Assembly (NCBI GenBank): GCA_964437445.1
Contig: CAYTGR010000019.1
Span: 1 to 64,000 of the forward strand
Origin: CAYTGR01 sp964437445
Lineage (GTDB): Bacteria > Chloroflexota > Anaerolineae > B4-G1 > SLSP01
DNA: 64,000 bases
Direction: 5' to 3'
Position numbers and translations under genes: made by a program
The notes under the pieces: generated by a model
Database searches by the model: none
Seen by the model: only the letters and a program-made list of their open reading frames with translations
What the model was told of the DNA's origin: nothing
Part shown: positions 1-7,167 of the stretch, piece after piece
Layout of the letters: each line of letters starts with the position of its first letter
Position numbering within the stretch: the stretch's first letter is position 1

Positions 1-41
1 TCCACCAGGCCTTGGCCTTCTTCACGAGGCAGATACAACAT
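1..41 (-). CDS. Flp/Fap-type pilin, N-terminal fragment (cut by window edge)
   Basis: The first 13 codons read MLYLPREEGQGLV on the minus strand; the gene then leaves the window. They follow a strong ribosome site (AGGAGGTG, 45-52) four bases before the ATG. A short basic/acidic start followed by GQGLV is how many Flp-type pilins begin, where the next residues are usually E-YALI and a hydrophobic helix. Such pilins are cut by a prepilin peptidase and form tight-adherence pili. The identification rests on 13 residues only. A perfect 12-bp palindrome (60-71) lies just upstream. Confidence 0.5.
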   Translation of the reverse strand, partial: MLYLPREEGQGLV

Positions 42-96
42 GGGACACCTCCTAAGGGTTTAGTTAACTAAGTTTAAATCATCCAACTCTGTCTTT

Positions 97-124
97 ATTT
101 TATCGTAAATACGCTAATGCACAA
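97..124 (-). promoter_or_regulatory. Candidate sigma70-type promoter for the pilin-like gene
   Basis: On the minus strand TTGTGC (124-119) and TAAAAT (102-97) are separated by 16 bp. The TTAGTTAACTAA palindrome at 60-71 lies between this promoter and the gene and could bind a regulator. The rest of the 42-300 interval is AT-rich and holds no convincing gene. Confidence 0.35.
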
Positions 125-275
125 TAGGAATTTAGTACCGATTACTACTAACCTTTTTATATCTTCCCTTATTCTCAGGATGAATGAAGCGCATTTCACT
201 TTCGGGACAAAATTCTCCCAAATTTGAAATGCGGTAGGGTGAATGGGAGGGAATTCCCCGCCCCGGAAATCCGGG

Positions 276-281
276 TATAAT
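276..281 (+). promoter_or_regulatory. -10 box upstream of maf
   Basis: A perfect TATAAT lies 19 bp before the ATG at 301. No good -35 is seen (ATTCCC at the 17-bp distance). The in-frame ATG at 280 overlaps this box, which argues that translation starts at 301. Confidence 0.4.
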
Positions 282-300
282 GCGGCAGGTAGTGAATAGC

Positions 301-936
301 ATGATCCATCCACATTTGCTTTTGGCATCTCAGTCACCCCGTCGTCAGGCCTTGCTGGAGTGGTCAGGTCTTGACTTCCGGGTCGTGCCGGGCCAGGTTG
401 ATGAGCAGCCTTTGCTGGGTGAGCCTCCGGCTGCGATGGTGGCACGTTTGGCCGCTGCCAAAGCCCGGACTATATTGGCTGCCGGAGCCTGGGTGCTGGC
501 GGCTGATACGACGGTGGCCCTTGACGGGCACGCGCTCGGCAAGCCGGCCGACGCGGCCGAGGCCCGCTGGATGCTGCAGGCCATGCGGGGCCGGAGCCAC
601 CAGGTGCATACCGGGTTGGCGCTCTGGGAGCCGGCGACCGGACGTCTGGCTCTGCGCGTGACCACCACTCAGGTCTGGATGCGCGATTACACCGATGAGG
701 AGATCACCGCTTACGTTGCGACCGGCGATCCCTTGGACAAGGCCGGCGCTTATGCCGTTCAACATGGTGGCTTTCATCCCGTTGCGCGTCTGGAAGGATG
801 TTATGCCAACGTGGTGGGGCTGCCATTGTGTACGCTGCGGACTCTCTGGCAGGCATGGGGGGCAGCCTGGAAAATTGACTTGCCGGCGCTCTGCTGGGAG
901 CAATTTGGCTACCGTTGTCTCGCTGAGGAGCCGTGA
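301..936 (+). CDS. maf: Maf-family nucleoside triphosphate pyrophosphatase
   Basis: A 211-residue protein of the Maf/YhdE/YceF family, which hydrolyses non-canonical or surplus nucleoside triphosphates to monophosphates and is linked to control of septum formation. The family's N-terminal signature LASQSPRR is at residues 6-13, and the ADTTV segment with its catalytic Asp is near residue 65. LGKP, the R-G-R-S-H-QVHTG strand and the TGDPLDKAGAYAVQ segment are all present. The length is normal (about 190-210). A longer reading from ATG 280 would start inside the likely -10 box, so the ATG at 301 was chosen. The stop overlaps a GTG at 933, but the next gene more likely starts at 981. Confidence 0.93.
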   Translation: MIHPHLLLASQSPRRQALLEWSGLDFRVVPGQVDEQPLLGEPPAAMVARLAAAKARTILAAGAWVLAADTTVALDGHALGKPADAAEARWMLQAMRGRSHQVHTGLALWEPATGRLALRVTTTQVWMRDYTDEEITAYVATGDPLDKAGAYAVQHGGFHPVARLEGCYANVVGLPLCTLRTLWQAWGAAWKIDLPALCWEQFGYRCLAEEP

Positions 937-980
937 CCGGCACAACTAAAGACTCATTGACTATTTTCAGGGGAACTGCT

Positions 981-3113
981 GTGAAAATCCGCACGCTGAT
1001 GGTGGGCTGGTTAGTTGCTATGTTGGTTGGCTGTACTCCAACGCTGGTACAATCTCCGATCCCCACGGCAACCTCATCGCCGACGCCGGCGGTGGACGTG
1101 GCTGTGCCGGAATCGGTCGGCCGTGCTTTTCTGGCAGCCTGGCAACAAGAAAATTACGCCGCCATGTATACTTTCCTGGCCCCTTCGTTGCAAGCCGGGT
1201 TGGCTCAACCTGACTTTGAGCTGGCTTATCGCAACGCGCTGGCGACGACAACTACGATCAGTGTTGTCACGACACCGCGTCTCCTGGGGGTGGAGGCTGA
1301 TCGCGCCTGGGTGGATTTTGACGTCACTTGGGAGACGGCGCTTTTTGGTTCTCTCCAGGCGAGCAATCGCCTGGCCCTGGTCCAGGAGGCCGGGCGGTGG
1401 TGGGTGGATTGGCGGCGTGAGACCATCTGGCCCGATCTGGCCGGGGGGGCGGCTTTCGCGGTGGAATACCAGACCCCGCCGCGCGCTAACATTTACGACC
1501 GCCAGGGCGCCGGCCTGGCCATTGCCAGTACGCTGGTTACCGTTGGGGTGATCCCCGGGCAGATCCAGGATGAAACGGCGGTGTTGACGGCCCTCTCGGC
1601 GGTGCTGGGGGAGTCACCTGAGGAGCTCCGCCTGGCTTACGCCGGCCAGCCGGCGACCTGGTTCATCCCGTTGGGAGAGATCAGCGGTGAGGAGAGCCTG
1701 GCTTATGCTAACAGCCTGAACCTGCCCGGCATTGAACGGCGCGAGCGTACCGGACGCCTGTACCCGGATGGGGTGGGTGCCCACGTGGTCGGCTGGACCT
1801 CACCGATCCCCGCTGAGCAGCTGGAGGATTACCGTCGCCGGGGCTACCGGAATGACGCCCTGGTGGGCATTGCGGGGGTGGAGGCGTGGGGGGAGGCGGT
1901 GTTGGCCGGCCGGAACGGCGGCCGGCTTTCATTGGTGGATGCCAACGGCACTTACCTGCGCAGTGTGGCGGAGAGCCGGCCACAGCGGGGCCGTTCTATC
2001 CAATTGACGATAGACCGGGCTTTCCAGCAGCAGGTAGAGCAAATCCTGGGAGACCGGCGCGGGGCGGTCGTGGCATTGGATGTGCATAGTGGCGCGATCC
2101 TGGCCCTGGCCAGCAGCCCCCGGTTTGATAATAACATCTTCATCCGCTCTACTGATGAACTGCAACGGACGGCCGTGCTCAACGATCCTCAGCGTCCACT
2201 GCTCAATCGGGCGACCCAGGGGGTCTATCCCTGTGGCTCGGTTTTCAAGGTGGTCACTATCGCGGCCGGGCTGGAGGCCGGCGGCTTGACCACTGGCAGT
2301 ACTTTTTATTGTCCCGGCTACTGGGATGGCTTGGGCAGCGCCAACCGCAAGGTTTGCTGGCGGGAGAGTGGTCACGGCACTATTACGCTGGCAGACGCTC
2401 TGACGGCCTCGTGTGATGTGACGTTCTATGAGGTTGGGCGGCTGTTGGACGGCGCCGGTCAGGCCGTGTTGCCCACCTACGGGCGCGCGTTTGGCCTGGG
2501 GGTGACTACCGGCCTGACGGAGGTGCCTGAGGTGGCGGGGTTGATGCCTGATCCAGATTGGAAGTTGGAAATTTACCAGGAGAGTTGGACGACGGGGGAT
2601 ACCGTCAATCTGGCGATCGGTCAAGGGTTCCTGCTGGTGACCCCGCTTCAAGTGGCCCGCATGATGGCCGCAGTGGCCAACGGCGGGACGCTCTATCGGC
2701 CTTATTTGGTAGAGCGGATCAGTGCGGGAAGCGATCTCCCGGAACAGGTCACCTCGCCGCAAGCGCAGGGCCGGCTGCCCATTTCCGCCGAGCATCTGGC
2801 GCAGATTCAGGCGGCCTTGCTGGGCGTGACCACTCAACCGATCGGGACGGCGACCAGCCGCTTTGCGGGGTTGAACGTGTTGGTTGCCGGCAAGACGGGG
2901 ACGGCCCAAGCGCCCGGCGAGACCGCTTTGCCGCATTCCTGGTTTGCTGGCTATTTTCCCGCCGACCAGCCGGCGGTGGCGCTGGTGGTAATGGTGGAAA
3001 ACGCTGGCGAGGGCTCCAGCGTGGCCGCTCCGCTTTTCCGGCAGGTGGTGGAGGCCTACTATGGCCTGCCGCTGACGCCCCTGCCTGAAATCCAGGCGGC
3101 GGAGGGTGATTAA
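981..3113 (+). CDS. Lipoprotein class B penicillin-binding protein (MecA_N-like, transpeptidase)
   Basis: A 710-residue peptidoglycan DD-transpeptidase. From GTG 981 (preceded by AGGGGA) the protein opens with a short signal peptide ending in a lipobox, LVGC, with the lipid Cys at residue 18. Next come an NTF2-like MecA_N-type domain (about 45-155), a PBP dimerisation domain (about 165-350) and the transpeptidase domain (about 360-690). Active-site motifs are SVFK (nucleophile Ser about 420), SCD about 478 in the SxN position (Asp instead of Asn), and KTGT about 638. MecA_N domains are typical of low-affinity PBPs such as PBP2a and PBP5fm. A GTG at 933 would give a longer N-terminus that spoils the signal peptide. 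It may be cotranscribed with maf. Confidence 0.88.
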   Translation: MKIRTLMVGWLVAMLVGCTPTLVQSPIPTATSSPTPAVDVAVPESVGRAFLAAWQQENYAAMYTFLAPSLQAGLAQPDFELAYRNALATTTTISVVTTPRLLGVEADRAWVDFDVTWETALFGSLQASNRLALVQEAGRWWVDWRRETIWPDLAGGAAFAVEYQTPPRANIYDRQGAGLAIASTLVTVGVIPGQIQDETAVLTALSAVLGESPEELRLAYAGQPATWFIPLGEISGEESLAYANSLNLPGIERRERTGRLYPDGVGAHVVGWTSPIPAEQLEDYRRRGYRNDALVGIAGVEAWGEAVLAGRNGGRLSLVDANGTYLRSVAESRPQRGRSIQLTIDRAFQQQVEQILGDRRGAVVALDVHSGAILALASSPRFDNNIFIRSTDELQRTAVLNDPQRPLLNRATQGVYPCGSVFKVVTIAAGLEAGGLTTGSTFYCPGYWDGLGSANRKVCWRESGHGTITLADALTASCDVTFYEVGRLLDGAGQAVLPTYGRAFGLGVTTGLTEVPEVAGLMPDPDWKLEIYQESWTTGDTVNLAIGQGFLLVTPLQVARMMAAVANGGTLYRPYLVERISAGSDLPEQVTSPQAQGRLPISAEHLAQIQAALLGVTTQPIGTATSRFAGLNVLVAGKTGTAQAPGETALPHSWFAGYFPADQPAVALVVMVENAGEGSSVAAPLFRQVVEAYYGLPLTPLPEIQAAEGD

Positions 3114-3187
3114 AAAGGTTCTGGCCTGCGGTGCAACCGTATGCCAGAGTACGCTGTAGTCTTTTTGAAGCCCTTGGGGTTATCCGA

Positions 3188-3222
3188 TTATGCACGGTTT
3201 TGCATGTTTATGCACGATTTTG
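3188..3222. promoter_or_regulatory. Direct-repeat operator candidate upstream of the DeoR-type gene
   Basis: Two 15-bp direct repeats TTATGCACGRTTTTG lie at 3188-3202 and 3208-3222, exactly 20 bp (about two helix turns) apart, with a partial TGCATG between them. They end 10 bp before the -35 box of the regulator gene. Their place and spacing suit binding of a helix-turn-helix dimer, most simply the DeoR-type protein itself. Confidence 0.5.
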
Positions 3223-3232
3223 GGGTGAACTG

Positions 3233-3261
3233 TTGACAAAACGTGCGGGCCATGCTATAGT
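3233..3261 (+). promoter_or_regulatory. Strong sigma70-type promoter
   Basis: TTGACA (3233-3238), a 17-bp spacer and TATAGT (3256-3261) with an extended -10 TG at 3253-3254. The start codon of the regulator is 20 bp downstream, so the leader is very short. This is one of the best promoter matches in the window. Confidence 0.8.
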
Positions 3262-3281
3262 GGTAACGTTGGATAGGGAAG

Positions 3282-4013
3282 ATGTACGGCAGTGAGCGGC
3301 GGACATTTATTCTAAAGCAATTGGAAGAGAGCGGCTCCGTGCGCGTGGCGGAATTGGCGGCCGCTCTACAGGTAGATCTGGTTACCATCCGTCGCGATCT
3401 GGCTCAACTGGAAACTGAAGGGCGTTTGGAACGGGTCCATGGGGGGGCAATCCGCAAAGCAGCTTTAGAACACCCGACCCAGCCTACCGAACAATACATT
3501 GCCGAAGCGGCCGCGCGCTTCATCCCGGAAAACAGTGCCGTTTTTCTGGGACCGGGGACTTTGACTTTAGCACTGGTCCCCTGGCTCAAAGAGCGGAGTC
3601 ACCTTACCATCATTACCAATGCTTTAGACATCGCCTGGCAAGTTGCACACCAACGACAGCACACACTGCACCTCATCGGCGGGCAGGTTCAAGTGGAGGA
3701 AGATTATAGCCTCTACGGTGACCTGGAGGCGCTGGAACAGATCCGCGCCGATTGGGTGGTTCTGGAGGCCGGCGGTGTGGACGCTGAACGGGGAGTCACC
3801 CATGACCACCAGCGGTTCGCCCAAATGGCCCGCCAGCTCTTCCGACTGGGGGCGGAAATCCTGGTGCTGGTCCTCCCAGAGCGCGTTGGACGGGCGGCGG
3901 CGGTCTTTGTCGCCCCGGCTGAGGAAATAGATACCCTGGTGACCGGTCGGGGCGCTCCCAGTGCGCCCTTGTGGGATTTGAGCGAACTGGGCATGAAAGT
4001 GGTGCTCACCTGA
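3282..4013 (+). CDS. DeoR-family transcriptional regulator
   Basis: A 243-residue protein with an N-terminal winged helix-turn-helix (residues 1-55). It carries the family signature region VTIRRDLAQLETEGRLERVHGGAI, where the recognition helix precedes the characteristic R-VHGG turn. The rest is a DeoR sensor domain of the isomerase-like fold that normally binds a phosphorylated sugar; the GPGTLTLAL and ITNALDIA segments match this fold. The ATG at 3282 has a GGGAAG ribosome site. Direct repeats upstream suggest autoregulation. The gene precedes a sugar-type ABC ATPase by 57 bp on the same strand, so control of carbohydrate uptake is the natural inference. The effector cannot be read from sequence. 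Confidence 0.88.
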   Translation: MYGSERRTFILKQLEESGSVRVAELAAALQVDLVTIRRDLAQLETEGRLERVHGGAIRKAALEHPTQPTEQYIAEAAARFIPENSAVFLGPGTLTLALVPWLKERSHLTIITNALDIAWQVAHQRQHTLHLIGGQVQVEEDYSLYGDLEALEQIRADWVVLEAGGVDAERGVTHDHQRFAQMARQLFRLGAEILVLVLPERVGRAAAVFVAPAEEIDTLVTGRGAPSAPLWDLSELGMKVVLT

Positions 4014-4070
4014 TCTGTGCAGTTCCAGCGCAAGCGGTGCTGGTCATTTTAGCCTGAAAGGAGTTTTGGC

Positions 4071-5171
4071 ATGGCAGGAGTTACTTACACTCACGTCTAC
4101 AAGCGCTATGGTGAAGTGGTCGCCGTAAACGATCTGCATTTGGAAATCCCCGATAAGGAATTCCTGGTCTTCGTCGGCCCTTCTGGTTGCGGTAAAACTA
4201 CCAGCCTCCGGCTGCTGGCCGGTCTGGAGGAGATCAGTGAGGGGGAGATCCGCATTGGTGATCGCGTTGTGAACGATGTTCCGCCCAAGGATCGTGATAT
4301 TGCGATGGTCTTCCAATCGTACGCGCTCTATCCGCACATGACGGTGTACGACAACATGGCCTTCGGCCTGAAGCTGCGCAAAGTGCCCAAGCAGGAGATT
4401 GACCGTCGGGTGCACGAAGCGGCCAAGATTCTGGGGATAGAGCACCTGTTGGATCGCAAGCCCAAGCAGCTCTCCGGCGGTCAGCGCCAGCGTGTGGCCG
4501 TGGGCCGCGCCATCGTCCGCGAGCCGGCCGTCTTCCTCATGGATGAGCCGCTCTCCAACCTGGATGCCAAGCTGCGCGTGCAAGCGCGTGCCGAAATCTC
4601 CAAGCTTTGGCAACGGTTGGGCACCACTTTCATCTATGTGACCCATGACCAGACCGAAGCCATGACGATGGGATCGCGCATCGCTGTGATGAAGGACGGG
4701 CTCCTGCAGCAAGTGGATACGCCGCAGGTACTGTATGATACCCCTGCCAACATCTTCGTGGCCGGCTTTATCGGCAGCCCCTCCATGAACTTCTTTGGTG
4801 CGACACTGGTGCAAGAAGGCGGTAAGCTGTACGTGGATTGCAAGGACTTCCGGGTGGCGGTGCCGGAGAGCCGCTATGGGGCCTATAAGCCCTTCCTGGG
4901 CAAAGAGGTTATCCTGGGTGTCCGGCCTGAGCACATCCACGACCCGGATTTCCCCCCGCCGGGGATTGTGCCGGCGCAGGTTGAGGCCAACGTGGAAGTC
5001 ACCGAACTCATGGGCAACGAAGTCATCGTCTACTTTGCTACACCGAACCACCAATTCTTAGGTCGCTTTGACCCGCGCACGCGCGTCCGGGTGGGCACCA
5101 AGGCCGGCGCCTACTTTGACATGAGCCGGATGCATCTCTTTGATAAGCAGACCGAGAAAGCCATCCGCTAA
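4071..5171 (+). CDS. ABC transporter ATP-binding protein, MalK/UgpC/MsmX family
   Basis: A 366-residue cytoplasmic ATPase that energises a carbohydrate ABC importer. Walker A GPSGCGKTT is near residue 38, the signature LSGGQRQR near 135, Walker B VFLMDEP near 157 and the switch His in VTHDQ near 190. A C-terminal TOBE/MalK regulatory region (about 240-366) includes GVRPEHI. The ribosome site AAAGGAG precedes ATG 4071. No permease or binding-protein gene is adjacent, as is known for MsmX-type ATPases shared by several importers. It may be cotranscribed with the DeoR-type gene. Confidence 0.9.
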   Translation: MAGVTYTHVYKRYGEVVAVNDLHLEIPDKEFLVFVGPSGCGKTTSLRLLAGLEEISEGEIRIGDRVVNDVPPKDRDIAMVFQSYALYPHMTVYDNMAFGLKLRKVPKQEIDRRVHEAAKILGIEHLLDRKPKQLSGGQRQRVAVGRAIVREPAVFLMDEPLSNLDAKLRVQARAEISKLWQRLGTTFIYVTHDQTEAMTMGSRIAVMKDGLLQQVDTPQVLYDTPANIFVAGFIGSPSMNFFGATLVQEGGKLYVDCKDFRVAVPESRYGAYKPFLGKEVILGVRPEHIHDPDFPPPGIVPAQVEANVEVTELMGNEVIVYFATPNHQFLGRFDPRTRVRVGTKAGAYFDMSRMHLFDKQTEKAIR

Positions 5172-5188
5172 TTGCAGGCCCGTTTCCG

Positions 5189-5223
5189 ATCAAGACCGGC
5201 GCTCCGTGAGCGCCGGTCTTGAT
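5189..5223 (+). terminator. Strong hairpin terminator after the ABC ATPase gene
   Basis: A perfect 15-bp stem (5189-5203 with 5209-5223) with a 5-base loop CCGTG. The following T-run is short (TTTGAC), and the TTGACA of the next promoter overlaps its end. Confidence 0.75.
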
Positions 5224-5251
5224 TTGACAAGCTGGCTACTTGGCATATAAT
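5224..5251 (+). promoter_or_regulatory. Promoter of tRNA-Leu
   Basis: TTGACA (5224-5229), a 16-bp spacer and TATAAT (5246-5251). The mature tRNA begins 13 bp further on. Both boxes are consensus, as expected for a stable RNA gene. Confidence 0.8.
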
Positions 5252-5264
5252 AACGGCTGTTCAC

Positions 5265-5347
5265 GCCCCGGTGGCGGAATTGGCATACGCGGCAGGTTGA
5301 GGACCTGTGTCCTTACGGACGTAGAGGTTCAAGTCCTCTCCGGGGCA
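5265..5347 (+). tRNA. tRNA-Leu (anticodon GAG)
   Basis: An 83-base class II tRNA. The acceptor GCCCCGG (5265-5271) pairs with CCGGGGC (5340-5346), followed by discriminator A. The anticodon stem GCAGG/CCTGT encloses the loop TTGAGGA with anticodon GAG at 5299-5301. The long variable arm GTCCTTACGGAC and the T-loop GTTCAAGTC are evident. CCA is not encoded. Confidence 0.95.
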
Positions 5348-5355
5348 TTTGTAAG

Positions 5356-5386
5356 AGGCGGCCTTCTCAGGCCGCCTGTATTTTTT
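5356..5386 (+). terminator. Intrinsic terminator after tRNA-Leu
   Basis: The stem AGGCGGCC (5356-5363) pairs with GGCCGCCT (5370-5377) around a 6-base loop and is followed by GTATTTTTTATT. Confidence 0.85.
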
Positions 5387-5437
5387 ATTAGGAGGGCCCG
5401 GTGCTTAACCGGGGCGTTGGGGAAGGGCGAGATTAAT

Positions 5438-5466
5438 CAGCGGCCCGGTTGAATACCGGGCCGCTG
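5438..5466. terminator. Hairpin downstream of nadB
   Basis: A 12-bp stem CAGCGGCCCGGT (5438-5449) and its complement (5455-5466) with a 5-base loop. It lies 24 bp past the nadB stop on the minus strand. The T-runs on either side are weak. Confidence 0.55.
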
Positions 5467-5490
5467 TGATTTTCCCGCAGGGGGCCGCGC

Positions 5491-7125
5491 TCAGAATTCC
5501 GATACCGTGCCCGGTAACGGCCCGTCAGTGTCGTGCAGGCCGGCGAACTCGTGCCCGGCGGCATCTTCGCGGTAGTGCGTCCCCCGTGACTGGCGATTGT
5601 GCCAGGCCGCGCGGGTGACGATCCAGGCCGTCTGGGCCATGTTGCGCAGGCCGATCAGCGCGTCGTTGAGGCGGGTGGAGCGGTAGAACTCGTCAATGAC
5701 CGCCCACAGGTGGTCCAGGTCTTTGAGCGCGCGCGCCAGCCGGTGGGTATTGCGGGCCAGCCCGACGTAAAGCCACATGATGTCCTGGATCGCGCGGGTG
5801 TCATTGTAGAGCAACACCGGGTCGGCTGCCGCTCCCTCACTCACATCCTGCCACGGTGGGATGGTCTCGGCGCTGATCTGCGCCAGCTCGTGGCGGGCGG
5901 CGATGTCACGCGCGGCCCGGTCCCCCCAGACCAATCCTTCCAGGAGCGAAGTGCTCGCCAGGCGGTTAGCGCCGTGCAGGCCGGTACAGCTGACCTCACC
6001 CACGCTATACAGCCCTTGAATGGTCGAGCGGCCCCACCTGTCCACGTGGACGCCGCCGCAGAAGTAATGGGCCGCCGGCACCACCGGAATCGGCTCCGCC
6101 GTGATGTCAATTCCTGCCTTCAGGCAGGTTTCGTAGATGGTGGGGAAACGCGCCGGGATGCGTGTGGCTTCCATGGCGCTGGCCAGGTCCAGCAGCACGT
6201 GGGGATAGCCATGCGTTAGCATCTCCTGGTGGATGGCGCGCGAAACGACGTCACGGGGGGCCAGATCGCCCCACTTGGGGGCATAATCGTCCATGAAATG
6301 GCGCCCATCGGGGGTGTAAAGCCGGGCTCCCTCGCCGCGCACGGCCTCCGAGATGAGGAAGTTGTCGGCCCCGGGGACGGCCAGGGTCGTGGGGTGAAAC
6401 TGGATGTATTCGGCGTTGATGACGCGCGCGCCGGCCCGGTAGGCCATCGCCAGCCCGTCGCCGCGTGCCCCTTCGGGGTTGGTGGTGTGGCGGTAGATGC
6501 GCCCCACGCCGCCGGTGGCCAGGATGGTGGCCGGCGCTAACACGCGGTGGATGGTGTTCTGAGCCCGATCCAGCACGTAAGCGCCGTGGCAGGTGATCGG
6601 ACGGTAGGTGGCTAAGGGGTCGTGGCTGTGATGCGACGAGGTGATGAGGTCCACGGCGGTGTGCCCTGGCAGCAGCGTGACGTTGGGCAGCTCCTTGAGC
6701 CGTCGGATCAGCGCGGTCTCAATCGCGCGCCCGGTGGCGTCGCCGACGTGGAGGACGCGCGAGACGGAATGGCCGCCCTCGCGCGTGTAGGAGAGCTCGC
6801 CGCCGTGGGTGTCAAAGGGGACGGCCAGGGCCTCCACCAGGAGGCGATAGACCAGGGTAGGACCTTCTTCTGCCAGCAGCTGCACGGCCTCCGGCAAACT
6901 CAGCCCGGCGCCGGCGCGGAGAATATCCTCCGCCAGCAACGCGGGTGAATCTTCGTGGCCCCGGGCGATGATGCCGCCCTGGGCATAGCGCGTGTTGGAC
7001 TCTTCGGGGTCGTAGTTGCGAGTGACCAGCGTCACCTGGCGCTGGCTATCCTGGGCCAGCCGGAGGGCGGCTGTCGCTCCGGCGATGCCACAGCCAATGA
7101 TGAGGGCGTCGGTTTCAATGGGCAT
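5491..7125 (-). CDS. nadB: L-aspartate oxidase
   Basis: A 544-residue FAD enzyme oxidising L-aspartate to iminoaspartate, the first step of de novo NAD synthesis. The N-terminus holds the Rossmann signature IIGCGIAGATAALRLA (residues 8-23). TRYAQGGI follows near 45, and the HPTTLA segment that contributes to the active site is near 243. The GEVSCTGLHGANRLASTSLLEG block near 370 is characteristic of the succinate dehydrogenase/aspartate oxidase flavoprotein family. Length is normal (about 530-550). It lies 42 bp after the NadC-NadA fusion gene on the same strand, so the complete aspartate-to-nicotinate-mononucleotide route is one operon. Confidence 0.93.
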   Translation of the reverse strand: MPIETDALIIGCGIAGATAALRLAQDSQRQVTLVTRNYDPEESNTRYAQGGIIARGHEDSPALLAEDILRAGAGLSLPEAVQLLAEEGPTLVYRLLVEALAVPFDTHGGELSYTREGGHSVSRVLHVGDATGRAIETALIRRLKELPNVTLLPGHTAVDLITSSHHSHDPLATYRPITCHGAYVLDRAQNTIHRVLAPATILATGGVGRIYRHTTNPEGARGDGLAMAYRAGARVINAEYIQFHPTTLAVPGADNFLISEAVRGEGARLYTPDGRHFMDDYAPKWGDLAPRDVVSRAIHQEMLTHGYPHVLLDLASAMEATRIPARFPTIYETCLKAGIDITAEPIPVVPAAHYFCGGVHVDRWGRSTIQGLYSVGEVSCTGLHGANRLASTSLLEGLVWGDRAARDIAARHELAQISAETIPPWQDVSEGAAADPVLLYNDTRAIQDIMWLYVGLARNTHRLARALKDLDHLWAVIDEFYRSTRLNDALIGLRNMAQTAWIVTRAAWHNRQSRGTHYREDAAGHEFAGLHDTDGPLPGTVSEF

Positions 7126-7167
7126 AGTTACCTCTTGGTGAAAAATTAAACGCCGGCCAGGGGCGTT

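Noticed and set aside
933..980. GTG 933 as start of the PBP gene, overlapping the maf stop
   Set aside because: It would add 16 residues before a short, complete lipoprotein signal peptide; GTG 981 has its own ribosome site.
4044..5054. 336-codon minus-strand open frame
   Set aside because: Antisense to the ABC ATPase, whose Walker and signature motifs are clear.
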